Of a DNA stretch of 5,632 nucleotides, positions 1 through 4,914 are shown piece by piece. The notes beneath the pieces are model-generated. The model ran no database searches, had not been told where the DNA came from, and saw only the letters and a program-made list of their open reading frames with translations. A program made the position numbers and the translations under genes. Position 1 is the first letter of the stretch, and each line of letters starts with the position of its first letter. This DNA is from Deinococcales bacterium. Lineage in GTDB: Bacteria > Deinococcota > Deinococci > Deinococcales > Deinococcaceae. Location of the stretch: NCBI GenBank assembly GCA_025359705.1, contig JANYFS010000119.1:1-5632 (forward strand), read 5' to 3'.

Positions 1-259
1 CTTTTTGATTCGCGCCGCCTGGGGTGGGGCTGCTGGATGTTGCGCTTAAACCAAGACCCAAGGTCAGGGTGCTTCCTTTGAGCTGGCTATTTACGCCCAA
101 AAACTTCAGTGCCGAAAGCGGAATATAGGTTTTTCCGCCCACCACAATAGCTTTATCGGGGGCCACTTGGCCCGCAATCACCACGGTGTAATTGATCCCT
201 GCGGCGAGGGCCAGGCTCGAGAGTAGAACCAAGGTAGTGGGAATGAGCAAGCGTTTCAT
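1..259 (-). CDS. Secreted protein with copper amine oxidase N-terminal-like (stalk) domain, C-terminus outside window
   Basis: This is an open frame of 86 codons read leftward from ATG at 259 and running off the window edge without a stop. Residues 1-20 form a signal peptide: MKR, a hydrophobic core (LLIPTTLVLLSSLALAA), then a likely cleavage after A19 or A20. Residues 35-68 (DKAIVVGGKTYIPLSALKFL, then GV and a short beta-rich stretch) match the pattern of copper amine oxidase N-terminal-like domains, in which a 'v.vnGk.yvPl.al...lG' strand pair is diagnostic. These stalk domains are usually non-catalytic, extracytoplasmic modules, so no oxidase activity should be inferred. From residue 72 the sequence becomes Ser/Pro/Gly rich, suggesting a linker to a further part that cannot be seen. 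The start is well supported by AGGAGA at 264-269, four bases upstream. No strong promoter was recognised in 270-425. Family assignment is by motif only. Confidence 0.75.
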   Translation of the reverse strand, partial: MKRLLIPTTLVLLSSLALAAGINYTVVIAGQVAPDKAIVVGGKTYIPLSALKFLGVNSQLKGSTLTLGLGLSATSSSPTPGGANQK

Positions 260-425
260 GGGTTCTCCTGTTTTGTATAGCGCTAAGCACTGAGATGGAT
301 ACACATGTTCGAGATGTGATGAGGATTTTCGCGTGAGACAAAATTTACCAAGAATCATTCGAGGTATTTTTGTGTTGATCATTTCGAATTGCGCTATAGG
401 TGAATTTTGCTGAGGCGGGTTTGAA

Positions 426-467
426 TACCCTCGAGTACAACTGGATTCAAAGTTGCACTCGAGGGTA
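426..467. repeat. 17-bp inverted repeat (long hairpin) 3' of the lectin gene
   Basis: The arms are 426-442 and 451-467, 17 bp with a single mismatch (A437 against C456) around the 8-base loop GGATTCAA. Each arm contains CTCGAG. It lies 26 bases beyond the stop codon of the leftward-reading lectin gene, so it can form a strong hairpin at the 3' end of that mRNA. On the minus strand it is followed by TTCAAACCC, which is not a proper U-tract, so it is a poor textbook Rho-independent terminator. It may instead be a stabilising 3' hairpin or an imperfect terminator. The right arm is also the exact inverse of a sequence just upstream of the same gene (1008-1020). Confidence 0.6.
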
Positions 468-492
468 ATGTTTTGGTTTCTCAATCCATCCA

Positions 493-987
493 TCAATCAA
501 TGCGTACCGACATCGGAACCAATTTCCACAACTGACAATCGCCATTTGCATAGCTCGAGCCTGGGTTTAGGGCTAGGGTGGTGGTGCAGTTTACGGCATC
601 CAAATATTGGTTGTTGATTTTGAGTTGAAGTCGGCTCCAACCATTGCCCGCAGGAACCAAGCGCCACAACTGGCAGGCTCCACCCGCGTAACTCGAGCCG
701 GGATTTAGTCCAATAGGACTCGAGCAATAGGCCGCATCCAAGAATTGCCCGTTGGATTTGAGCTGAATCTTGTACCAACCGTCACCCGTTGGAATAAAAG
801 CCCAGGCTTGGCAAGCACCGTTTGCGTAGCTCGAGCCAGGGTTCAGAGCTACGGGGGAGGCACAGTAGGTGGCATCCAAATATTGCCCACTGGACTTGAG
901 TTGAATGCGGTAATACTGCTGAGCCTGAACGCTCGAGGCTGCCAACACAGATCCAACGGCGAGTAAAAGCAAGAACTGTTTACGCAT
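493..987 (-). CDS. Secreted ricin-type beta-trefoil lectin-like protein with three 46-residue repeats
   Basis: The 164-residue product starts with a clear signal peptide (MRKQFLLLLAVGSVLAASSV, likely cleaved after QA at residue 22). The mature protein is almost entirely three tandem repeats of exactly 46 residues, starting near residues 25, 71 and 117. Each has the order I/L-Q-L-K, a Q-Y/F-L-D-A segment, a Cys, LNPGSSYA, then C-Q-x-W (residues 59-62, 105-108, 151-154). The Q-x-W box and threefold repetition are the signature of RICIN/beta-trefoil carbohydrate-binding domains, and three repeats make one complete trefoil. Each repeat has two cysteines (42/59, 88/105, 134/151), probably one disulfide per lobe. 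There is no catalytic domain, so a stand-alone exported sugar-binding or surface protein is likely; the ligand cannot be inferred. The ATG at 987 has AGGAGA at 995-1000 with 7-base spacing. The repeats are very similar to each other, suggesting recent internal duplication. Confidence 0.85.
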   Translation of the reverse strand: MRKQFLLLLAVGSVLAASSVQAQQYYRIQLKSSGQYLDATYCASPVALNPGSSYANGACQAWAFIPTGDGWYKIQLKSNGQFLDAAYCSSPIGLNPGSSYAGGACQLWRLVPAGNGWSRLQLKINNQYLDAVNCTTTLALNPGSSYANGDCQLWKLVPMSVRID

Positions 988-1007
988 GATGTGTTCTCCT
1001 ATGGGCG

Positions 1008-1028
1008 CTCGAGTGCAACTGGGTTTCA
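1008..1028 (+). repeat. Copy of CTCGAGTRCAACTGGRTT repeat upstream of lectin gene
   Basis: The sequence CTCGAGTGCAACTGGGTT at 1008-1025 nearly repeats 430-446 (CTCGAGTACAACTGGAT) on the other side of the lectin gene, in the same orientation. Its first 13 bases are the exact reverse complement of 451-463. In the lectin mRNA this copy lies in the 5' leader, immediately 5' of the Shine-Dalgarno. Confidence 0.6.
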
Positions 1029-1098
1029 GGCTCGAGGGAGCGGCTGTGAGTCTGGTGTGGGTACTGCTTGCTTACTGAATGAATCTTAGATCTGGGGT

Positions 1099-1144
1099 TG
1101 TCCCAATGTCTTGAGACCAAACATGTCCTATGAATTGGGACATG
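1099..1144. repeat. Overlapping, mutually exclusive inverted repeats upstream of lectin gene
   Basis: TGTCCCAAT (1099-1107) is the exact inverse of ATTGGGACA (1134-1142). CATGTCC (1122-1128) is the inverse of GGACATG (1138-1144). The right arms overlap, so only one hairpin can form at a time. A third related word, GATTGGGA, follows at 1152-1159. The position, about 110-160 bases upstream of the lectin start codon, fits an operator for a dimeric regulator or a structured leader if transcription starts this far upstream. Neither is shown. Confidence 0.4.
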
Positions 1145-1190
1145 CCCATGTGATTGGGAAGGTTTGCCTCGATTCAACCTCGAGCCAGCC

Positions 1191-1221
1191 AAAAAAAACC
1201 GCCCATCCCTCGAGCGGTTTT
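1191..1221 (-). terminator. Rho-independent terminator of the hydrolase transcript
   Basis: Read on the minus strand this is an 8-bp stem, AAAACCGC/GCGGTTTT, with an 11-base loop, followed by an uninterrupted run of eight Ts (including the stem Ts) and then GG. It lies about 170 bases past the hydrolase stop codon and ends transcription leftward, before the lectin gene, which therefore probably has its own promoter. A CTCGAG copy (1209-1214) supplies part of the loop and stem edge. On the plus strand only four Ts follow the stem, so it is much weaker that way. Confidence 0.75.
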
Positions 1222-1350
1222 GTGGTTTACAATTTTTACAAACGGATTGCGAATCCGTTAGAGCGATTGTCAGAACAATGAGCGGATAAATCACGCGACT
1301 CAAAATAGAATTCGTTCGTCCAAAACACGATATTTGCGATCATATTCTTA

Positions 1351-1369
1351 ACGAAAAACGAACCACGGA
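1351..1369. repeat. Short 3'-flank repeat, copy 1
   Basis: The sequence ACGAAAAACGAACCACGGA matches 2471-2489 at 16 of 19 positions without gaps. It ends 25 bases downstream of the hydrolase stop codon; the other copy ends 24 bases downstream of the fmt stop codon, in the same orientation. It forms no obvious hairpin. Function unknown. Confidence 0.4.
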
Positions 1370-1393
1370 CACCTGCGCTAAATCACCTCGAGC

Positions 1394-2344
1394 CTACTTC
1401 AAAAACTCGAGGGCAATGGCATTAAACTTCTCGGCTTGTTCGTCATTTGGAATGGCCCTTGCCTGTAAAATATCCACGGTAACGGGTTTTAAATCTTGAA
1501 AAAGTTTGGCGCTCGAGGGGGGTGTATTCACATCTTCACTACCCCAAACAATGCGACTAGGTTGTGTCATTTTGAGCCATTGATCTTTAATCTCGAGGTT
1601 CAAATACTGTGAAATAAAGGCGAATACAGGGTAAGCCTTGGCATAACCTTGCAAATTGCCTTCATAGATCGAAGTGATGGCGGGGCCAACTTGGTTTTTA
1701 TCCAAATAAACTTGGTTATACAAGAAGTAATTGAGACCTGGGCGGCCCTTTAGCGTAGCGGCAATCACACTACCCAGTGGGCTTTGGGTGAGTGCGTTGT
1801 AAAAGCCAGGATTGGGAGCGCTGACCAAACGGTCTAGGCCCGTGGGTGAAACCAATAGCAATTTGCTGATCAGCTCTGGGCGGCGGGCGGCAATGTCGAT
1901 GCTGTAGGCGGCGGGCAGGCTCGAGGCGACCACCGCGCTGGGTTGGCCCACCACTTTTTCGAGGAATTCCTCGAGCGATTGCACATACAGTTTGGCAGTG
2001 TATTGCTGCATTTGAGCGGGGCTGCGGGCAAAGCCTGGAATGTCCAGCACATACACGCGGTGCGAGGCAGCGAGGGCAGCGGTGTTTTTGACCCACTGGT
2101 ACCCCGAATTTCCGCCGCCCACTCCGTGAACCAACACTACGGGGCTGCCTTGGCCTCCCACTTCGTAATAGACTTTTTGCCCTGCTACCGTTACAAAATG
2201 ACTCTCGATCATGGCGGGAAGGCGCGGGGCAGGGGCGGCGCTCGAGTCTGAAACTGCGGCAGTTTGGGGAAGGCAACCGATCAGTAAACTCGAGAGGGCA
2301 ACCAAGCCCAGACCGATAAAAAGCCATTTAGACCATTTGTACAT
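1394..2344 (-). CDS. Lipoprotein alpha/beta-fold hydrolase, apparently lacking the catalytic histidine
   Basis: The 316-residue protein begins with a lipoprotein signal: MYKWSK, a hydrophobic core, and the lipobox LIGC with the lipidated cysteine at residue 24. A Ser/Ala/Pro linker (25-44) follows, then an alpha/beta-hydrolase domain from about residue 46. Visible landmarks are the oxyanion-hole stretch VVLVHGVGGG (69-78), VLDIPGFARS (99-108), the nucleophile elbow ASSLPA (140-145, probable Ser142) and IVWGSEDVNTP (265-275) with the probable acid Asp271. The C-terminal block that normally carries the histidine reads ARAIPNDEQAEKFN (295-308), with Asn300 where a histidine would be expected, so hydrolysis is doubtful or uses another residue. 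The elbow also has Ala and Pro where Gly is usual. Substrate unknown. There is no Shine-Dalgarno; CATAAT ends 6 bases before the ATG, suggesting a leaderless mRNA. It appears to be a single-gene unit ended by the terminator at 1191-1221. Confidence 0.8.
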   Translation of the reverse strand: MYKWSKWLFIGLGLVALSSLLIGCLPQTAAVSDSSAAPAPRLPAMIESHFVTVAGQKVYYEVGGQGSPVVLVHGVGGGNSGYQWVKNTAALAASHRVYVLDIPGFARSPAQMQQYTAKLYVQSLEEFLEKVVGQPSAVVASSLPAAYSIDIAARRPELISKLLLVSPTGLDRLVSAPNPGFYNALTQSPLGSVIAATLKGRPGLNYFLYNQVYLDKNQVGPAITSIYEGNLQGYAKAYPVFAFISQYLNLEIKDQWLKMTQPSRIVWGSEDVNTPPSSAKLFQDLKPVTVDILQARAIPNDEQAEKFNAIALEFLK

Positions 2345-2350
2345 GGTTTC

Positions 2351-2356
2351 ATTATG
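2351..2356 (-). promoter_or_regulatory. -10-like CATAAT, six bases before hydrolase ATG
   Basis: On the minus strand the order is CATAAT, GAAACC, ATG. CATAAT matches the TATAAT consensus at five of six positions. There is no Shine-Dalgarno in between, and at this spacing transcription would start at or next to the A of the ATG, giving a leaderless mRNA. No good -35 is visible. The identical arrangement at fmt and def supports the reading. Confidence 0.45.
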
Positions 2357-2401
2357 GCGCTTTTGGGTAGCTCGAGCTGTAGCAATTGCGGGGAAGTGAT
2401 G

Positions 2402-2433
2402 GAGGGCGAGAGGGCGAGAGAGCGAGAGGGCGG
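2402..2433. repeat. Four tandem 8-bp purine-rich units (GAGGGCGA)
   Basis: Units at 2402-2409 and 2410-2417 are identical; 2418-2425 (GAGAGCGA) and 2426-2433 (GAGGGCGG) each differ by one base. The repeat lies in the 168-base gap between the fmt stop codon and the hydrolase start, upstream of the hydrolase promoter. A similar purine-rich GAGGGCGAGAGAAAGATG string occurs at 4220-4237 upstream of def. Confidence 0.6.
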
Positions 2434-2470
2434 GAAAAAGATGGATTACTCGAGGGTTTTGTTTGTCGTT

Positions 2471-2489
2471 ACGGAAAACGGATCACGGA
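2471..2489. repeat. Short 3'-flank repeat, copy 2
   Basis: The sequence ACGGAAAACGGATCACGGA matches 1351-1369 at 16 of 19 positions and contains a short direct repeat ACGGATC (2478-2484 and 2485-2491). It lies 24 bases past the fmt stop codon, almost the same distance as copy 1 from the hydrolase stop. Confidence 0.4.
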
Positions 2490-2512
2490 TCACGCATAAC
2501 CTTCTCAAAAAC

Positions 2513-3445
2513 CTATCCCAACACCATTCCCACCCGAATTTGGAAATTCTTAAACCACTCGAGTGCGGTCATTTTGGCTTTGTTTTCAGGGTGCAGCTCG
2601 AGGAGTTCGATTGCGCCGTGTGCTGTAGCAACCAGTACGCCTGTTTCGGTGAGGGCGAGGATTTCGCCCACGTTACCTGTGCCTGAAAAGTCTACTCGAG
2701 GGTGCAGTTTTACCACCTTGAGACGCTTGCCCGCTGCAAAAGTGTAACTTCCAGGCCAGCCAAAAGTGGCGCGGTAACGGTTGTAGATTGCTTCGCTCGA
2801 GTCTGTCCAGCGGATCAAACCATCCTCGCGCTCGAGCATGGGGGCGTGGCTGGCTTGGCTATGGTCTTGGGGAATGTGGGGCAGGGTGTCGATCCGCTCG
2901 AGGGCAGGAACGATCATTCGGGCGGCTCGTTGGGAAAGTGCCTCAAATAGCTCCAGCGATGTCCAATCGGGGTGGATCTCGAGGGTTTCTTGCAGCAGAA
3001 TATCGCCCGTATCCATGCCCACATCGGTTTGCATCAAGGTCATGCCTGTTTGGATTTGGCCCTCGAGCAATGCCTGCTGGATCGGCGCGGCCCCACGGTA
3101 CAGCGGCAATAAACTGGCGTGGGTGTTGATAAAGCCGTATTTGGGAATTCCCAGCAGGCTTTTGGGCAAAATCTTGCCGTAGGCTGCCGTAATTGCCACA
3201 TCCGCGCCACTGTCTCGCAGAATCTGGGCAAACTCGAGGTTGCCGCGCAATTTGGCGGGTTGCTCGAGCGCAAGGCCCAAGGCTCGAGCGCGTTTTGCCA
3301 CCGCGCAAGCCGTTAAAGTATTGCCACGCCCAGCGGGTTTGTCAGGCTGTGTTACCACCAGCACGACCTCGAAGTGTTGGGAAAGTGCGGTAAGGACGGG
3401 AAGGGCAAAATCTGGGGAGGCAAAGAACGCGACTTTTTGGATCAT
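2513..3445 (-). CDS. fmt: Methionyl-tRNA formyltransferase
   Basis: This cytoplasmic enzyme transfers a formyl group from 10-formyl-tetrahydrofolate to Met-tRNA(fMet). From ATG 3445 it is 310 residues, close to the usual ~315. The N-terminal Rossmann domain starts VAFFASPDFALPVL and carries VTQPDKPAGRG (31-41). The catalytic block INTHASLLPLYRGAAPIQ (106-123) contains Asn107 and His109, and MDTGDILLQ (144-152) contains Asp145, equivalent to E. coli Asn106/His108/Asp144. The C-terminal tRNA-binding domain is recognisable from EDGLIRWTDSSEAIYNRYRA and WPGSYTF. An in-frame ATG at 3451 would add Met-Ser. I prefer 3445 because family members begin directly with the first beta strand and a TATGAT hexamer lies six bases before it. 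The gene follows def by 13 bases (7 if 3451 is used), so the two are probably also co-transcribed. Eleven CTCGAG sites fall inside it, eight of them encoding Leu-Glu. Confidence 0.96.
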   Translation of the reverse strand: MIQKVAFFASPDFALPVLTALSQHFEVVLVVTQPDKPAGRGNTLTACAVAKRARALGLALEQPAKLRGNLEFAQILRDSGADVAITAAYGKILPKSLLGIPKYGFINTHASLLPLYRGAAPIQQALLEGQIQTGMTLMQTDVGMDTGDILLQETLEIHPDWTSLELFEALSQRAARMIVPALERIDTLPHIPQDHSQASHAPMLEREDGLIRWTDSSEAIYNRYRATFGWPGSYTFAAGKRLKVVKLHPRVDFSGTGNVGEILALTETGVLVATAHGAIELLELHPENKAKMTALEWFKNFQIRVGMVLG

Positions 3446-3451
3446 GCTCAT

Positions 3452-3457
3452 ATCATA
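3452..3457 (-). promoter_or_regulatory. -10-like TATGAT, six bases before fmt ATG
   Basis: The minus strand reads TATGAT, ATGAGC, ATG. The hexamer lies in the 13 bases between the def stop and the fmt start, so fmt may have its own leaderless promoter in addition to read-through from def. If so, initiation at 3445 rather than 3451 is required for that transcript. No -35 and no Shine-Dalgarno are apparent. Confidence 0.4.
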
Positions 3458-3458
3458 A

Positions 3459-4121
3459 TTACTTGACTGTTTGAATCGGAGTTTGCGCGGATTTCTCGAG
3501 CTGCTGCACATTCATTTTGGCCTGGCGGCCCAAAGCCAGCAAGGTTTTGCGGTAATCGTCCACCACTTCGGCGGGCAAGTGATCGATAAACAATTTGCCC
3601 TCGAGGTGATCCACTTCGTGCTGCATCACGCGGGCCATATAGTCCTCAAATTCGACACGGTACAGTTTTCCCTCGAGGTCGTTCCAAACAATCCGCACTT
3701 CACGCAAACGGGCCACCCCTTCCTCCACCACGCCAGGAATGGACAGGCAACCTTCCATATGGCTGCGGTCTTTTTTGCGGGTGATCACCTCGAGCTTGGG
3801 ATTGATAAACACGTATTGTTCCAGCACCCTCGAGCGCAACGGAGCCTTTTCTTTGGGCTTGCCTTTTTCCTCTGGGGTGGTGTCTTCTTCTTCGTCATCT
3901 TCGTATTCGGCAGCCACAAACATGCGAACGGGCAAGCCAATTTGTGGCGCAGCCAGGCCCACCCCTCTGGCCTCAAACATGGTGTCAAACATATTTTCCG
4001 CAATGTCGTAGAGCGGTGTGGCACCAAATCCAGGCACATTAATGGTTGCTTTAAAGTCGGTGATGGGTTTGGCTTTGGCCCGCAAAATGGGGTCGCCGTA
4101 GAGTCGGATCGGATAAATCAT
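3459..4121 (-). CDS. def: Peptide deformylase
   Basis: This metalloenzyme removes the N-formyl group from nascent proteins at the ribosome exit, the partner step to the fmt reaction. From ATG 4121 the product is 220 residues. All three deformylase motifs are present: GVGLAAPQIG (53-62, with Gln60), EGCLS (123-127, metal ligand Cys125) and QHEVDH (167-172, metal ligands His168 and His172, catalytic Glu169). Between motifs I and II is a highly charged insertion, about residues 74-93 (EDDEEED, TTPEEKGKPKEK). An acidic insertion at this point and the opening MIYPIRLYGDP are shared, as I recall, with Thermus and Deinococcus enzymes. In-frame upstream starts exist (ATG 4133, TTG 4148), but family alignment and the TATGAT hexamer ending 7 bases upstream favour 4121. 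The C-terminal tail (about 183-220) is longer than in the minimal E. coli enzyme. The TAA stop at 3461-3459 is 13 bases before fmt. Confidence 0.96.
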   Translation of the reverse strand: MIYPIRLYGDPILRAKAKPITDFKATINVPGFGATPLYDIAENMFDTMFEARGVGLAAPQIGLPVRMFVAAEYEDDEEEDTTPEEKGKPKEKAPLRSRVLEQYVFINPKLEVITRKKDRSHMEGCLSIPGVVEEGVARLREVRIVWNDLEGKLYRVEFEDYMARVMQHEVDHLEGKLFIDHLPAEVVDDYRKTLLALGRQAKMNVQQLEKSAQTPIQTVK

Positions 4122-4128
4122 GAACGTT

Positions 4129-4134
4129 ATCATA
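4129..4134 (-). promoter_or_regulatory. -10-like TATGAT, seven bases before def ATG
   Basis: The minus strand reads TATGAT, AACGTTC, ATG (4121). TATGAT matches TATAAT at five of six positions. There is no Shine-Dalgarno between it and the start codon, fitting a leaderless def(-fmt) mRNA. No recognisable -35 lies 16-18 bases upstream. This hexamer would place the transcript 5' end after the in-frame ATG at 4133 and TTG at 4148, which argues against those starts. Confidence 0.45.
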
Positions 4135-4269
4135 CGACTCGAGGACAAAGGGGATTGGGGGGTGAATAGACCAAACGCTCGAGGAGAGGGCTTGAGCTGC
4201 GCTCGAGGGCAGGAAGGCTCGAGGGCGAGAGAAAGATGAACATATCATCTGTAAAGGGGCTAAAGTGTC

Positions 4270-4379
4270 TCATTTTTTGCTTTCGTTTTGTCGCTTTTTC
4301 TTTTTCGCTTTTGCTTTTTTGCTTTAATTTTTTGCTTTAATTTTTTGCTTTAATTTTCCGCTTTTTTTCCGCTTTGTTT
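4270..4379. repeat. T-rich minisatellite (GCTTTAATTTTTT units)
   Basis: The plus strand is almost entirely T with regularly spaced GC or CG dinucleotides. The best-ordered part is three 13-base units: GCTTTAATTTTTT at 4321-4333 and 4334-4346, then a 12-base variant at 4347-4358. Degenerate versions (TTTTTCGC, TTTTGC, TTTTCCGC) extend on both sides. It separates the divergent def and permease promoters. Such a tract could bend DNA, act as an A/T-rich promoter element or vary in length by slippage; the sequence alone does not decide. Confidence 0.75.
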
Positions 4380-4426
4380 GAATGCTATGATATGAAATGG
4401 TGATACAATTGAATATACTCAATCTA

Positions 4427-4455
4427 TTGAAAATACCTCCTTGCAATGTTATGCT
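4427..4455 (+). promoter_or_regulatory. Sigma70-type promoter for the permease
   Basis: A -35 TTGAAA (4427-4432) and a -10 TATGCT (4450-4455) are separated by exactly 17 bases. Transcription would start near 4462, giving a leader of about 130 bases before the permease ATG at 4595. The ATTGA/TCAAT inverted repeat at 4408-4423 adjoins the -35 and could be an operator. A second, weaker arrangement (TTGAAT 4378-4383 with TACAAT 4404-4409, 20-base spacing) lies just upstream. Confidence 0.6.
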
Positions 4456-4624
4456 TACGTTTAATTTTCTGAGGGTTAAGAAAAGGGATCTGGTTTGAAC
4501 TGTTTTCCCGAAGGAAGTGTAACTGCATCCAAGATAGGTTTAATAACAAACCAAGTCGGTTCATCTCAAAGTCACTCACGGCGCAGGGGGCAACATGACA
4601 AAGCCAGACCACGATCACAGCCTT

Positions 4625-4654
4625 AACGAAGACATCAAAAACGAAGACATCAAA
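4625..4654 (+). repeat. 15-bp perfect tandem duplication in the permease N-terminus
   Basis: AACGAAGACATCAAA occurs twice back to back (4625-4639 and 4640-4654), encoding NEDIK-NEDIK at residues 11-20. It lies in the cytoplasmic tail before the first membrane segment and keeps the frame, so it is likely tolerated. Confidence 0.9.
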
Positions 4655-4914
4655 ACCCTGCATAACATGGGGTACTCTCAAGAACTGGCACGCGGAATGC
4701 GTGCCTTTTCCAATTTTGCGATTGCCTTTTCGGTGATTTGCATTTTGTCGGGCGGGATCAATTCGCTGGGGCAGGGTATTGCGGGAGCGGGTGGAGCCTC
4801 GATTGGGATTGGTTGGCCCATTGGCTGCGGGATCAGCATGTTGTTTGCCTTGGGCATGGCCCAAATTGCCAGTGCCTACCCGACTGCGGGGGGTTTGTAC
4901 CACTGGAGCAGCAT

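Larger units (their letters stand above)
988..1393. other. 406-base intergenic region between lectin gene and hydrolase gene
   Basis: No gene is supported here. Both flanking genes read leftward, so the left part is the promoter/5' leader of the lectin gene and the right part is the 3' region of the hydrolase gene. It contains the lectin Shine-Dalgarno (995-1000), two CTCGAG sites in the leader (1008, 1031), overlapping inverted repeats (1099-1144), a terminator (1191-1221), a perfect 8-bp hairpin AACGGATT/AATCCGTT (1241-1259) and a short repeat shared with the fmt 3' region (1351-1369). A leftward frame of 107 codons crosses it (980-1303) but resembles no protein family and overlaps the terminator. 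I see no convincing -35/-10 pair for the lectin gene. TAAGAT on the minus strand near 1083-1088 is the best -10 candidate. Confidence 0.6.
4122..4594. other. 473-base divergent intergenic region between def and the permease
   Basis: No gene is supported. On the def side (4129-4236) are the def -10-like hexamer, four CTCGAG sites in 86 bases (4138, 4178, 4202, 4218) and purine-rich spacer. The middle (4270-4379) is a T-rich minisatellite on the plus strand. The right side carries the permease promoter (4427-4455) and a leader of about 130 bases (about 4462-4594) with one small hairpin, GGTTT/AAACC (4537-4552), and no riboswitch class that I recognise. An inverted repeat, ATTGA-6-TCAAT (4408-4423), sits just before the -35. 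A leftward frame of 159 codons at 4424-4903 is antisense to the permease and has no family resemblance. Confidence 0.6.

Noticed and set aside
451..1020. Insertion sequence around the lectin gene
   Set aside because: Inverted 13-base ends exist, but there is no transposase, no target-site duplication that I can find, and the enclosed gene is a plain secreted lectin.
1241..1259. tRNA anticodon-arm look-alike (ACGGA TTGCGAA TCCGT)
   Set aside because: The stem with a seven-base loop resembles an anticodon arm, but no matching acceptor, D or T arm (no GTTCRA-type T loop) can be found on either side. Kept only as a hairpin.
980..1303. Leftward 107-codon open frame
   Set aside because: It overlaps the lectin start and the terminator at 1191-1221, has low-complexity Arg/His/Ser content and resembles no family. 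It starts within the 3' region of the hydrolase gene with no ribosome site.
1959..1974. Perfect 16-bp palindrome TCGAGGAATTCCTCGA inside the hydrolase gene
   Set aside because: It is explained by the codons for Leu-Glu-Glu-Phe-Leu-Glu together with one CTCGAG copy and lies mid-gene; no reason to call it a regulatory site.
3471..4169. Rightward 232-codon open frame antisense to def
   Set aside because: It is the complementary shadow of a fully recognisable peptide deformylase; its His/Phe-rich translation has no domain signature.
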